A DNA stretch of 64,000 bases from CALMAK01 sp964392265. Lineage in GTDB: Bacteria; Patescibacteriota; Saccharimonadia; Saccharimonadales; Saccharimonadaceae. Location: contig CAYMOS010000002.1 of assembly GCA_964392265.1 (NCBI GenBank), forward strand, positions 210,162 through 274,161, in the 5' to 3' direction. Every line of letters begins with the position of its first letter. The stretch's first letter is position 1. A model generated the notes under the pieces. That model was not told the origin of the DNA. It did not search any database and worked only from the letters and a program-made list of their open reading frames with translations. Shown here piece after piece: positions 17,000 to 27,540 of the stretch. Position numbers and translations under genes: made by a program.

Positions 17000-18856
17000 C
17001 TACACCACCTTCACCTTTGTGTCTGGTGACAAAATACGGAAGTGCTCGGCGAGGTTTACCTTGGCTTCACTGCCTGCAAATGAGGCGTCACGGAACACGG
17101 CAGTGAGGGGCTTTAGCTGGGCGATTTGCTTGATTGTGTCTTCGCTGATGTGCTCGGCAAAACACGCCACCAGCCCAGATACTTCGCCGAAGTAGTCGTA
17201 CTTGTACACGATTGCTCCAGCAATGTCAGTTGTTTCAAGTGGGCGGTTTAGCTCGAATGCAGATTGGGTCAATATGCCATACAGTAGGTCGAGGTCGCTG
17301 CGGTCGTCTTTGATGTTGTCTACGTCATTTAGCAGGGTTGCTTGGCTGAGTTCGCCAGCAGATTTATACACATCTTTGTAGTTGGTGTCGTCGATACGCA
17401 GGGCGCGGAAGCCGTAATCTACCTTGGCGTCGGGATGCTCGGATGCAATTTTGTCACCAGCGCGGCGGATGCGTTCACGAGAGATTTCGGGAATGGTTTT
17501 GTAGCCAGCCTTGAACGCCTCGCTTTTCTCGTCGGTTTCTTCGGGCAGTTGCACCATTATCCATTTGCGATTGCCGCCGTCCTCGGCGTTGAGTTGCATG
17601 ACGGCGTGGGCGGTTGAGCCTGACCCTGCAAAGAAATCGAGGATTATATCGTTATCATGAGAGCCAATAATCTTCATCAGGTAACCGATTAGTCCCTTTG
17701 GTTTGGAGAAGTCGAAAGGTATATCTAGCCTGATAAGTTCCTTGGAAGCCTCCGAGTTAGTGTACTTATCGAGAAGAGTAAGCGGCAGCATGCCAGATTC
17801 TTGTCTCTCATGCAGATATAGCTTTGTATAGATATTCCACTTACTCTGATTTCCGTTCTCGTCAACCAGCGGAGATGTTTTAGTTTCTTTGAATACAACT
17901 CTATCATCTGCAAGATTCTCTAAGAATGTATCTTCTTTCCAGCGATAGATTCGGTTGTTCGGTGGAAACACTATAGTTCCGTCGGGGGTTTTAATCCCAT
18001 ACCTACTGTTTGGCCGCTCGTCTGCATTAGGCAGGCTCGGCATATACAGGGAGACTATATTGTATTTACCACGGCTATCTTCATTCTTGAAAAGTTTAGT
18101 GTACTTCTCTGAATTTTGAGCCTCCGAGTCATTGAACATAGGAGTCTCTTCTATACTACGGGCATAGGTTAGTATGTACTCGTGTGATTGAGAGAAGAAC
18201 GTGCCCTTATTGCTAGTCATCTTTGTCTTGCGGACAATAACACCTACGAAATTATCTTCTCCGAAGATCTCATCACTCAGTTTTCGCAGATTAGCATACT
18301 CATCCTCGCCAATAGATATAAATATCACCCCATCCTCGCTCAGCAAGTTCCTCGCCAGCTTCAGTCGTGGGTACATCATACTCAGCCAATCGCTGTGGTA
18401 GCGGCCGTTGGTCTTTTCGTTCTTTTTGAAGTTGATATTGCCGTCCTCGTCGTGGTACTCGGTGTCTTCGTCGTATTGCTCGGCATTTGCTTTGAAGTTG
18501 TCGTGGTACACAAAGTCCTTGCCCGTGTTGTAGGGTGGGTCGATGTAGATCATCTTGACCTTGCCGAGGTAGCTTTCTTGCAGCAGCTTGAGGGCGTCGA
18601 GGTTGTCACCTTCGATAAAGAGGTTTTCGGTGGTGTCCCAGTTTTTGCTGGCGTCTACATCGGGGCGGAGGGTTTTGTTGATAGGTGCACCAGCCTCGAT
18701 AACAGCCTTGCGTTTGCCAACCCACGTAAAGTCGTAGCTCTCATCCTTATCGTCCAGCCTGTCCAGCGTCTCGCCCAGAGATTCAAAGAACTCTCGGCTA
18801 CCTCGCCAGTCTGTCTTCTCTATGTCAATCTTCTCAATACCGCCCTCGTCGTTCAT
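17000..18856 (-). CDS. Type III DNA adenine methyltransferase subunit (Mod)
   Basis: 618-residue N6-adenine methyltransferase. Catalytic DPPYNTG is at residues 106-112 and precedes the SAM-binding motif DFFAGSGSTAHAV (around 415), the beta-class order found in type III Mod. The target-recognition region lies between. It modifies one strand of an asymmetric site and is needed for Res cutting. It is the first gene of the Mod-RhuM-Res operon, and its start is 88 bases from a divergent Abi-like gene. The length is normal; no phase-variable repeat seen. Confidence 0.93.
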   Translation of the reverse strand: MNDEGGIEKIDIEKTDWRGSREFFESLGETLDRLDDKDESYDFTWVGKRKAVIEAGAPINKTLRPDVDASKNWDTTENLFIEGDNLDALKLLQESYLGKVKMIYIDPPYNTGKDFVYHDNFKANAEQYDEDTEYHDEDGNINFKKNEKTNGRYHSDWLSMMYPRLKLARNLLSEDGVIFISIGEDEYANLRKLSDEIFGEDNFVGVIVRKTKMTSNKGTFFSQSHEYILTYARSIEETPMFNDSEAQNSEKYTKLFKNEDSRGKYNIVSLYMPSLPNADERPNSRYGIKTPDGTIVFPPNNRIYRWKEDTFLENLADDRVVFKETKTSPLVDENGNQSKWNIYTKLYLHERQESGMLPLTLLDKYTNSEASKELIRLDIPFDFSKPKGLIGYLMKIIGSHDNDIILDFFAGSGSTAHAVMQLNAEDGGNRKWIMVQLPEETDEKSEAFKAGYKTIPEISRERIRRAGDKIASEHPDAKVDYGFRALRIDDTNYKDVYKSAGELSQATLLNDVDNIKDDRSDLDLLYGILTQSAFELNRPLETTDIAGAIVYKYDYFGEVSGLVACFAEHISEDTIKQIAQLKPLTAVFRDASFAGSEAKVNLAEHFRILSPDTKVKVV

Positions 18857-18928
18857 CTACCCTTACTCCCGCTATTCACTGACTTATAAAACTATTGCCA
18901 TTGTAGCATAAAAACAGATTAACGATGG

Positions 18929-18934
18929 TATAAT
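18929..18934 (+). promoter_or_regulatory. -10 hexamer of the Abi-like gene
   Basis: TATAAT 10 bases before ATG 18945, leaving a leader of only about 3 bases. Confidence 0.55.
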
Positions 18935-18944
18935 AACAGTAGTT

Positions 18945-19907
18945 ATGGTGTCGCCTTTGAGTAAATATAATGACGAGCATAAAGATCGCTGGGATATCCT
19001 AGTGGATTTTCCTACGTGGGAGCGAGAATCTATTCTGGATTGGGTATGGGGAGTCGTTCACACCGGGGAAACTAATCGGTGGGGTCATGTTGTGCCAGAA
19101 TATAATCCGTCTGTCATTACTGACATCCAGAAGAATGAAAGAATCATGTTCGTTGAAGATCTCGATATACCTTACGCCACTTGGACAGATCTTGAAGTGA
19201 GGGTTAGGTTACTCATGTCAAATGATCCAGAAAAGCTCTTAATCCTCATTGAGCTTCTGGTCAAACATATCCGCAATGATGATAGTAGCTATCATAGCTT
19301 CGGCGTACTTACTGAAAGCTCTAATATGATCTTAAACCGCCTAGAGCGCGTACTGAGCAATGGGTCTAAATGGAAAGTAGTCACGACAGTCGGAAGCCCT
19401 TCTGGGCTGATTGAACGTGTCGATCCGCACATAACTGATATGGCTCAGGCAGCAAAAAGTAAGCACCTTGATGACGCTTGGTCTCATGCATTTGGACCTA
19501 GTCCAAAGCCTGAACAGGCGATCGTGGATGCGCAGCTTGCTATCGAGCATGCCGCGTCTGAATCAGGGCTAACAAACGCAACAACAAAGGTGTTTGGTAC
19601 ATTACTTGGGGACATAAAAGCGCGTTTAGGGAAAAGTTATGTATCATCTGCAAAGCCTGAGTACGACAAGGGACTTGAGCTTATCAAGGCAAAAGATACT
19701 ACTGTCGTGGATAATGAGTTTGCAAGTTGGTTTGCAAGCGGCCTGGACCTGATCCAGAAAACCAACCCTACACGACACGCAAGTAAGCAGACTAACGGCT
19801 TTGCCGTTTCGGTAGATGCTGCAAGACAGGCGGTTCTTGTGGCTACTCTGCTAAACGAGATGATCGTAAAAGGCTATATAAAAAAGGCTGGCACGCAAAA
19901 TAAATAG
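18945..19907 (+). CDS. Uncharacterised protein, Abi_C/HEPN-like C-terminus
   Basis: 320-residue soluble protein. The N-terminal 60 residues are Trp-rich. The C-terminal region (about 180-315) is helical, with the segment NPTRHASKQTNGFAVSVDAARQ followed by a helix, resembling the abortive-infection C-terminal domain found in HEPN-type effectors. A canonical RxxxxH is not clearly present, so nuclease function is uncertain. It is divergent from Mod and convergent with the KAP NTPase, embedded inside the defence island. I make this call from pattern only. Confidence 0.7.
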   Translation: MVSPLSKYNDEHKDRWDILVDFPTWERESILDWVWGVVHTGETNRWGHVVPEYNPSVITDIQKNERIMFVEDLDIPYATWTDLEVRVRLLMSNDPEKLLILIELLVKHIRNDDSSYHSFGVLTESSNMILNRLERVLSNGSKWKVVTTVGSPSGLIERVDPHITDMAQAAKSKHLDDAWSHAFGPSPKPEQAIVDAQLAIEHAASESGLTNATTKVFGTLLGDIKARLGKSYVSSAKPEYDKGLELIKAKDTTVVDNEFASWFASGLDLIQKTNPTRHASKQTNGFAVSVDAARQAVLVATLLNEMIVKGYIKKAGTQNK

Positions 19908-19967
19908 TCTGCCGCGTCACGTAGACATCCCCCTCCTACTGGAGGTGCAACAACTACATTATGAGAA

Positions 19968-22900
19968 TTATGATTCGTCCTCTGGGTAAAGATTGGCGAA
20001 GTCGTCCCAGAATTTCTTTTCAGCCTGTGACTGCCTAGGGCTAGTAAGGGATGGGAGCGACCGCAAGATGGTCATCTTAGATGATGTGTTTTGCCATGTT
20101 TTTATTCGAGCTGTCAGATCATCAAAGTCTTGCTTGTGTGTTTTGTAGGTAGGTCGAGTAGCTTCCAGTCCATCCATGATAACCTTTAGTGTCTGTGGAT
20201 CTTGAGTCTCTGTCAATAGGCTAAATAGCAGGTAAATATAGTCATTCTTTGGGGTGGGCTGGAGCAATGGATAGTAGTCATTTATAATTTTGAAGGCAAT
20301 ATTCTGGCCCGCGGAGATAGATCGCCCAGGTTCGCGCAGCCAGTTTAGTAGATCAGTGGCGATGCGTCTTTTGTCCGTTTCTTGAAGATGGCTTAGTCGT
20401 GACAGGAAAGAGTATGCAATATCAGATTGTGCGGGGTCGTTACTAGTTATGAGCGCGGTAACTTGCTCAAGTGCGGATTTTAATTCAGTAATATCCGACT
20501 TCGGGAGTTGTGACGCAACATATGTGAAGTACTTCTCTTTGTGTGTATAGCTATTGACCTTAGCTTTGTCCAGGAGCTTGGCTATTATATTTTTTCTGTC
20601 AGGGATCTTGTTGAGCGACCCTATAAAGTCTATGTCGTAATAGTTATTTGATGGAGTGCGATCGATCACATCGTGCAATATCTTCTTTTGCTCCTCAAGG
20701 TCAGAATTCGTATAGATGTAGCTCAAAACATCCGGGTATGAAACTAAGTTAGGCAGGATAGTCGGCAGTATAAGTTTGATGAAGTTTTTGCGAGTTTCTT
20801 TAGTCCAAAGTTCAAGAGGCTGCTTTACGCTGGCGAGATCGGGGTAGCTCTGGAAGTATGAATTGATACTAGCAGTTATTGCATCCCTATCTGTATCTTC
20901 AACATAATTCCGTAGCCAATACAATGCAACAACTTGATCTGCACGCTGATCTTGCTGGCTTGTGCGGCCTCCTAGCTGAATGATATCCTGGGTAATCTGT
21001 GACAAATGCACGGATGCGCTTTTGAGTTCATTCCTGAACGTCTTTACAAGTTGCTCTATTGAGCTAATAATCTGCGCATGGCCTTCGTCGTAGCGCCCCG
21101 ATGTGGCGATTTCATTACTGAGCAGTTCGGCGATTTTACGAATAAGATCCGCTAAGAGATTGTGTTTTATGATGTACGTTTTGTACTTGTCGATGGTGGT
21201 TAGATTGGTAGCAACATTATCAACAGTAAATGAAGATATGTAGGTATTTATCAGCTTCTCTGTAATGAAGGTTTCTTGACCATCTATATTGTTGAATATC
21301 TGAATAGCCTTATTATTGGTTGCGTATTTGGACTCCAAAAGGCTTCTCAGGTCAGTTTTTTGCTGGCTATTTAGAAGATTAGGATTATTTTTGAACGCTT
21401 CGATGATATCTAAGTTGAGTTGTGATGCGGCTGCATTACTCCCCAATGCACCGAGGTATCTGGTGATTATGTTGACCCGTAAGGACGGGTTAATCTTCTT
21501 ATTTAACAACAGGTTAAATACATGGGATAGTGGCAAGCTTTCATATTTTTGCCACAGCTCTGTGTCTATAGTTTTTGCAATATCGTTTACGTAGCGCTTG
21601 CTATCTACGGGTATACCGAGGCTGGATATAATTTCGAATTGTGTAATCACTACGCTACTTTGGATATTTTCCTGACCAGAATACTTGACGGCTAGGTCGG
21701 CCATGAACTCTACGAGCTTATCTTGAGGTTCGTCTTTTGACAACTCTTGCGCCTCAGTTACGTTGCCAGCTATCAGCGCATTTTTTATCAAATTGGCGTT
21801 CTTAAGTCCACGGGAGTCGACTGGATCTTTGAAGTAGATGAATGGTTCGGCGTCGTCCACCGTGATGCGACTCGTCTTCTGCATGAAGTTAGTGAAGTCT
21901 GTCCGCTCACCTAGGTCTTCACCGTTAGTTATAGACTCAGGCTGGTGCCAGCTCTCTTTGAGGGATTCATAGGCCTTCGGAAACTTTTGTCGGATAATCA
22001 GGACTTTGGCTAAGTATGCAATGTCACCGTCAATAATATCCTTCACGCCCGTGCCACGTGTACTAATAACCATAGCGATCAGATTGTTGATGAACTGAAT
22101 AATCTCACGCGGATTACGTGAGAATGCAGAATTTATCACCAAGATAACATCTTCGTCATCGAGAAGATTGCTAATTTCGCCAGTCTTCCCGATCACGTCT
22201 TTCGTATACTGCTCAAGATCTGTATTTATAAAATCAGGTATCCAGATGATCAGGTTAAAAATCTTTCGTAGGTATTCGGCCGCACCAAATGAATCGGACT
22301 TGATCTCGTTAGATCCATAAAAATACTTCTCGACCTGCACCTCGATTGCAGCAGGGTCGCACGGCACGATAAAAACGAGACCGTTCTTCGCACTGCTATA
22401 CATGAAGGTCTTGATGGTCGTAAGCATCGAAATAGCGACATCACCTTGCACACGGTCTATGTTATCGAATACGATCACCATCTTCTTGTCTACGTGTTCG
22501 AGTATCTCAATAAACTTTGTCTCGAACTGTTCTGGTGAATTGAGCTTGTCCTGCTGGATCGTCTTCGTAATAATCTCGGTCTGCGATATTTGCTTGCTAA
22601 ATAAGCTGCCGACGGCAGCCTTAACAATTTCTTCGACTGCTGGCTTGAGGATCACGACGAGTACTGAGACCGATGCAATAAAGGAAAGGACTGTGTTGAA
22701 GAGATCGGCTACCGAAAGATGCTGCCATACGGTGTTGAATAGGATAATAAATATGACTGATACAATCAGTGTACCGAGCAGCACAAAAGGTCTAACTTTT
22801 GCCCAGAGCTTTTTGTACCATGGCTTTTTGTTGTCCTCGTCTGAATCACTATTCTTTGTCGTAGAGTTCGTAGTTGAATTGTAAAGAGGCGTGAGGATAT

Positions 22901-23252
22901 TTTCATCGATCTTGATTTTATTATCTTTGAGAAAATCAACGAGCTTGATGAGGAATGTCCTGCGAAGCGTGTCATCTTTATACTTCCATGCATCAAAGAT
23001 GAATACGGGCATATCAAGCTCGCTGTCATTCTTCACCATCTCGATAACGGTACTTTTACCGGCACCCCAAGCACCAAACAAGCCAATGGTATGTGGTGAT
23101 GTTTTATCTTGCAATATCTTCTTGAGTGCTGGTGCGATCGAATTGTGATAGAAACGCTCGTAACTCACCTCAGATTTTGTCTGGGGTTCGTCTTTTAGAA
23201 AAATGAATTCTGGTGGACGTTTCTTCATAATATACTCCCTAATCAACCCCAC
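19968..23252 (-). CDS. KAP-family P-loop NTPase with membrane spans
   Basis: 1094 residues. Walker A GAWGAGKST is near residue 60. Two or more membrane spans at about 155-205 interrupt the NTPase domain, which is diagnostic of KAP ATPases. A Walker B-like MVIVFDNIDR follows near 260. The C-terminal 700 residues form long helical repeats. KAP NTPases are membrane-associated STAND-like ATPases found in several phage-defence operons and in animals. It lies 37 bases downstream of the DUF4391 gene, so it is probably cotranscribed with the helicase. Confidence 0.88.
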   Translation of the reverse strand: MGLIREYIMKKRPPEFIFLKDEPQTKSEVSYERFYHNSIAPALKKILQDKTSPHTIGLFGAWGAGKSTVIEMVKNDSELDMPVFIFDAWKYKDDTLRRTFLIKLVDFLKDNKIKIDENILTPLYNSTTNSTTKNSDSDEDNKKPWYKKLWAKVRPFVLLGTLIVSVIFIILFNTVWQHLSVADLFNTVLSFIASVSVLVVILKPAVEEIVKAAVGSLFSKQISQTEIITKTIQQDKLNSPEQFETKFIEILEHVDKKMVIVFDNIDRVQGDVAISMLTTIKTFMYSSAKNGLVFIVPCDPAAIEVQVEKYFYGSNEIKSDSFGAAEYLRKIFNLIIWIPDFINTDLEQYTKDVIGKTGEISNLLDDEDVILVINSAFSRNPREIIQFINNLIAMVISTRGTGVKDIIDGDIAYLAKVLIIRQKFPKAYESLKESWHQPESITNGEDLGERTDFTNFMQKTSRITVDDAEPFIYFKDPVDSRGLKNANLIKNALIAGNVTEAQELSKDEPQDKLVEFMADLAVKYSGQENIQSSVVITQFEIISSLGIPVDSKRYVNDIAKTIDTELWQKYESLPLSHVFNLLLNKKINPSLRVNIITRYLGALGSNAAASQLNLDIIEAFKNNPNLLNSQQKTDLRSLLESKYATNNKAIQIFNNIDGQETFITEKLINTYISSFTVDNVATNLTTIDKYKTYIIKHNLLADLIRKIAELLSNEIATSGRYDEGHAQIISSIEQLVKTFRNELKSASVHLSQITQDIIQLGGRTSQQDQRADQVVALYWLRNYVEDTDRDAITASINSYFQSYPDLASVKQPLELWTKETRKNFIKLILPTILPNLVSYPDVLSYIYTNSDLEEQKKILHDVIDRTPSNNYYDIDFIGSLNKIPDRKNIIAKLLDKAKVNSYTHKEKYFTYVASQLPKSDITELKSALEQVTALITSNDPAQSDIAYSFLSRLSHLQETDKRRIATDLLNWLREPGRSISAGQNIAFKIINDYYPLLQPTPKNDYIYLLFSLLTETQDPQTLKVIMDGLEATRPTYKTHKQDFDDLTARIKTWQNTSSKMTILRSLPSLTSPRQSQAEKKFWDDFANLYPEDES

Positions 23253-23289
23253 CTGCTGATTGCGTAGTTTTATTATAACAGATTCGTAG

Positions 23290-23931
23290 CTACTTCATCT
23301 GCTGCTCAAGTATATGACGCTGTCGTGCCAGCTCCTGCTTCTTCGCTATCGACACCTCAGTAGTTATTTTCTTGTTTATGGTATCAATCTGCTTTTTAAT
23401 TTCCTTGCTCTTCTCCCATCGCTCAATAGTTGATTTAGGGTCGGAGTATGGTTGCCGGGCGATGCCCGCTATTTGGAATATATAGCCTAGGTAGATGTGA
23501 GACATGACATTACCATGCAATATGAACTTACCGCTCGGTCGGCTCCAGCCGGTGTCTACGAAGTCATCATTCTTGGTCTTAATACCGTATTCTTTCTTGA
23601 ATGACTTCAGGGATGTTATTATCTTGCTTTTGTCGTCTATAGGTCTCTTTAGTGTGTAAATAATCGGGTACGGTATAGAGCTGTCGATGTGACACAGTAC
23701 GGCATTGCTAATCGACCTATCTTTTAGGATGATCTCAAAAATCTGAATCTCCTCGATCGTATCATCCTTCGTCACATTGAGAGTATCTGGCGATAGTTTG
23801 TGCGTCCAGGTGATTTTTTCTATCTCGCCAGTGAACTGCTGCTTTAGTTTATTGCTAACGACAGTCTTTTTGTAGAATTTGTCCTTTGGTAGAAAGCGAT
23901 TGACGATAGTTGAGCTAGGCAGATCAAACAT
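23290..23931 (-). CDS. DUF4391-family protein
   Basis: 213 residues with the family's N-terminal pattern MFDLPSSTIVNRFLPKDKFYKK and QFTGEIEKITWTHKLSPDTLN. The C-terminal 45 residues form a Lys/Glu/Gln-rich coiled coil. DUF4391 proteins are usually seen beside an SNF2-type helicase and a type III-like methyltransferase; the function is unknown. It starts 11 bases after the helicase stop, so the two are almost certainly coexpressed. Confidence 0.85.
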   Translation of the reverse strand: MFDLPSSTIVNRFLPKDKFYKKTVVSNKLKQQFTGEIEKITWTHKLSPDTLNVTKDDTIEEIQIFEIILKDRSISNAVLCHIDSSIPYPIIYTLKRPIDDKSKIITSLKSFKKEYGIKTKNDDFVDTGWSRPSGKFILHGNVMSHIYLGYIFQIAGIARQPYSDPKSTIERWEKSKEIKKQIDTINKKITTEVSIAKKQELARQRHILEQQMK

Positions 23932-23942
23932 GGTCTGCTGCC

Positions 23943-26900
23943 CTAGCCTTTAATTACCAAAAAGTTAATGAGCTCGAAGTCGTCTAGCCCTTGAATGTCG
24001 CTGACTAACGCAGTGGTTCCTCCTGGCGAAAAGAGACTGTCGGTGTCTGCCTCATCTTTGGTGGTGATGATGGACTGGATGGCGGTGGTAAGGTGCTGTG
24101 TGTAGTTGCTCATATTTTTACCACTGTCTGTCTCTGTATTGAACTTTGCTACTAGATCGGCATCCGGCTGATCGTGACCCTTCGTAAAGAACCGTAGTTT
24201 GTCGAGCAGCTCTTTTGACTGAAGGTGATTGACAACAACATGGCCATCATCGGCAATGTAGACGAGGTAGAACGGATGCAGGCGGTTCTGCTTGTCAATA
24301 TTCACACCTTGATTAATGTTCTTTAGGATGAAAATGACACCAGGCTGCAGATTGTCGGCTGCACGAGCAACGGCATGGATACCAAATGGTAATGCATCGG
24401 CTTTGCCGTACTTTTTCAGTAGCTCCTGTAGGTCAAGGTGGAATTCATTGAGACCAAGGTCCATGATCGAGACGCCACCACTCATTTCTTCGAGGTCGAC
24501 AACTTCATTCTTAATCTTCTCGAGTTGACTCTTGCGGTACTCTAGTTCGGCGTTGTCAGCTTCGTCAATCGGGTTGTCATTACCGGTCGCAGTCAGGTTA
24601 ACCATGCGCATACGGCCTTCAACGCGTGCTTTGAGATTAATATATTCATCAAGTGAGATGTTTGGCCAGAAGTTAGTAAGTTGAATAACATCGTTCGTTG
24701 AGCCAATACGATCGACACGTCCAAACCGCTGGATGATGCGCACCGGGTTCCAGTGGATATCGTAATTAATCAGATAGTCGCAGTCCTGAAGGTTTTGCCC
24801 TTCTGATATGCAGTCTGTGCCGAATAGAATATCAATTTCACCCGGTCGCTCGTTTGGGTTATCAAAAAGGACGTCGCGCCCTTTTGATTTCGGCGAGAAT
24901 AGTGTCAATATCGTATTGAATTCAGGCTTAACGAGACGAGAGGTCGGGATTGTCATGGCGGGATTTTTTGTACCTGTGACGACTGCAGAGTCAAGACCAA
25001 ACTCATCCTTAATCTTTTGGGCTAGTTCGCCGTAGAGATAATCGGCAGTATCGGCAAAGGCAGTAAAGACGAGCACCTTTTTATTATCATCGTTGATTGG
25101 ATAATTAATTTTGTCGCGAATAATTTCAAGGAGCCGCTCTAGTTTAAGGTCGTGCTCATCAACAATAGGTGTAATCATGGCCAATAGCTCGTTAAGCTCG
25201 GCCTTATCTGCTTCGAGTTTAGCGCGCCAGCTTTCAAGATCGATGTCTGCAAGATCAATCTTAAGGTCCTTACCGACGGTCCATTCTGCCTCTTCGGGAT
25301 CTTCGTCATATTCAGTGAGTGTAATATTAGACTGGTTGACAGTTGTATTGACGCTACGACCTTGCTGAAAGCGATCAATACTGTCGGTAATCCCATCAAT
25401 AAGATCGTACATGCGCTCGGATGTTTTTCGGAAGGCGTAGATGCTACTTTCGAGACGCTTTAGCATATTGGTGATCATCAGGACATTACGGCCCGCCTCG
25501 CGGTTTGCCCAACTGCGGCCCTTGGCGCTCTCGAGATTTACATATTTTCCAAGTTTCGATGGGAATACATATTTCATCGGTGTATACACGTCCATGTTCA
25601 GTGAGTCGATGCGGTTGAATATCTCGTCGAACGTGACGCCCTCTATATCGGTTAATTCTGGCTGCTCAGAAATTGGTTTGAGACGTGTTGGAAACTTGCC
25701 AACATCAGATAGTGAATAGTGCTGTTCAATATGCCTACGTGAGCGCGCGATCGTAACGCTATCAAGCAATTCAAAGAAGTCGAAATGCAGCATTTCTAGC
25801 AACGCGGCGGTGGTGCGATCCTCTGGAGACAGCCCATTCCAGGCCTTAAATACAGCACTGGCATCTCGGAAAATTTTCTCAATAGGACTATCGGTCTTGA
25901 GCGATGAGTCAAGCTGGGTCGAGTCGCCCTCGGCAGCGAGCATTAGTTGGTTACGCAAGTCAGCGAATCGGTTGTTGACTGGAGTGGCAGATAGCATCAA
26001 AACTTTTGTCTTTACGCCGTCACGAATGACGCGATTCATTAACTTTTGATAACGATTCTCAAAGCCCTCCTCAGCCTTATGTGTTGTTGATTCACCATTG
26101 CGGAAGTTGTGTGATTCATCAATTACCACAAGGTCATAATTACCCCAGTTGAGGTTTTGTAGATCAATACCGTTACTATCCCCGCGTTCGCGACTCATAT
26201 CTGTGTGAAACAGCACATCATAGCGCAGCCGATCTTCGGCAAGCGGATTGTTTTTATAATTACCCTTGAAGGTATTCCAGTTGTCCTTAAGGCGTTTCGG
26301 GGCGAGTACAAGGACATTCTTATTTCGAGACTCGTAGTATTTGATGACGCCAAGCGCAGAAAATGTCTTACCAAGGCCTACGGAGTCGGCCAAGATACAG
26401 CCGTTATGTTTTTCGAGCTTTGAAATACATCCAGTGACGGCATCGCGTTGGAAATCGTATAGCTTCCCCCAGACGACAGAGTTTTTAAAGCCGGTAGCCT
26501 CATTTGGCAAGAAGTCTGCGTTAAGGTCTTCAAGGAATTCGCTGAAGATATTATAAAGAGCTGCAAAATAGATGAGTTCGGGCGAGTTTTCCTTGTAGGC
26601 GGCCTGGATGTTATTAAGGATGGTGTCGGTTACATCGACAAGTCTAGAATCATCGTTCCATACACTATCGAATGTCTCAAGGAGGCGCCTAGCATGCTCA
26701 CTGGTTGATTTTTCGGTTGTTGAGTAGGCGTTATTGCCTCTGTCTTCACCAATATCAATAGTATCGAAGTTATTGATCGGACTGTACGAAACTAGCTGAT
26801 CGCTTTCTGCAACGTTCTTGTCTGAGCGTATATCCTGTAGTGCCGTCTGAAATGAAGCAAGTGCATTCTTGAGCTTTGTGAGGCTGAGGCTCTCGGGTGA

Positions 26901-27533
26901 CCTGTTGCCATGCACTAATTCGTTGCGCAGTTTGTGCGCATCCCATATGCCGTTTAGATCGGTAAGCATACGCGCCAATATCGAATTGGTGAAACTTTTT
27001 AGGTTATCGCCGATTGAAAGGTCGTTTCCAAAGAAGTTCTGTAGCTCAATCTCGAGAATCCTATCCGCGTCAATAACTGCAAGTCGTAACTTATCAATAT
27101 CGCCAGCACGCGCATCATCATTTTCAATAACCATAAAGCCATTCATCTGTTCATTGGTAATCTTTGATTTGAACGAGATTTTTTTGCGGCGAATCCAATC
27201 GGCGCACTCTTTGGCGATGTATGATTGACTGAGTTCGTTTCGTAGCCTTACCTCGAACTCATTGCCGTACAGACTACGCTCCCTGCCGAGTTTTGGTATT
27301 TCAAATTCGCGTGCCTCTGTCGCCCCTGGATCTTTAGCGAATGTTTTACTGGTAAAGTAAAAATTGAGACCATCGATCTTTTCGAGTTCGGCCCGTAGTG
27401 TCTTGTAGGCGTAGATTGAGAAGCTTGCTGCAGCGATGTTAACCTTACTGCCCTTTCGGATAGTTTCGCGTAAATCATCAACCACCCTATTGTTGATGTT
27501 GTCGAATGAGTTAGAGGTATTGCCGATTGCCAT
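23943..27533 (-). CDS. SNF2-type helicase with phospholipase-D-like N-terminus
   Basis: 1196 residues. The N-terminal 170 residues have the fold pattern of PLD-like modules fused to helicases (VNIAAASFSIYAYKTL...). Helicase motif I DSVGLGKTFSALG lies near 380-395, a DESHNFRN Walker B near 475, and motif VI QRFGRVDRIGS near 955. The start follows TATAAT at 27541-27546 by 7 bases (leaderless). It probably heads a helicase-DUF4391-KAP transcript. The PLD-like part lacks a clear HxK(x4)D motif, so it may be a non-catalytic binding module. Confidence 0.88.
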   Translation of the reverse strand: MAIGNTSNSFDNINNRVVDDLRETIRKGSKVNIAAASFSIYAYKTLRAELEKIDGLNFYFTSKTFAKDPGATEAREFEIPKLGRERSLYGNEFEVRLRNELSQSYIAKECADWIRRKKISFKSKITNEQMNGFMVIENDDARAGDIDKLRLAVIDADRILEIELQNFFGNDLSIGDNLKSFTNSILARMLTDLNGIWDAHKLRNELVHGNRSPESLSLTKLKNALASFQTALQDIRSDKNVAESDQLVSYSPINNFDTIDIGEDRGNNAYSTTEKSTSEHARRLLETFDSVWNDDSRLVDVTDTILNNIQAAYKENSPELIYFAALYNIFSEFLEDLNADFLPNEATGFKNSVVWGKLYDFQRDAVTGCISKLEKHNGCILADSVGLGKTFSALGVIKYYESRNKNVLVLAPKRLKDNWNTFKGNYKNNPLAEDRLRYDVLFHTDMSRERGDSNGIDLQNLNWGNYDLVVIDESHNFRNGESTTHKAEEGFENRYQKLMNRVIRDGVKTKVLMLSATPVNNRFADLRNQLMLAAEGDSTQLDSSLKTDSPIEKIFRDASAVFKAWNGLSPEDRTTAALLEMLHFDFFELLDSVTIARSRRHIEQHYSLSDVGKFPTRLKPISEQPELTDIEGVTFDEIFNRIDSLNMDVYTPMKYVFPSKLGKYVNLESAKGRSWANREAGRNVLMITNMLKRLESSIYAFRKTSERMYDLIDGITDSIDRFQQGRSVNTTVNQSNITLTEYDEDPEEAEWTVGKDLKIDLADIDLESWRAKLEADKAELNELLAMITPIVDEHDLKLERLLEIIRDKINYPINDDNKKVLVFTAFADTADYLYGELAQKIKDEFGLDSAVVTGTKNPAMTIPTSRLVKPEFNTILTLFSPKSKGRDVLFDNPNERPGEIDILFGTDCISEGQNLQDCDYLINYDIHWNPVRIIQRFGRVDRIGSTNDVIQLTNFWPNISLDEYINLKARVEGRMRMVNLTATGNDNPIDEADNAELEYRKSQLEKIKNEVVDLEEMSGGVSIMDLGLNEFHLDLQELLKKYGKADALPFGIHAVARAADNLQPGVIFILKNINQGVNIDKQNRLHPFYLVYIADDGHVVVNHLQSKELLDKLRFFTKGHDQPDADLVAKFNTETDSGKNMSNYTQHLTTAIQSIITTKDEADTDSLFSPGGTTALVSDIQGLDDFELINFLVIKG

Positions 27534-27540
27534 TTAGTGT

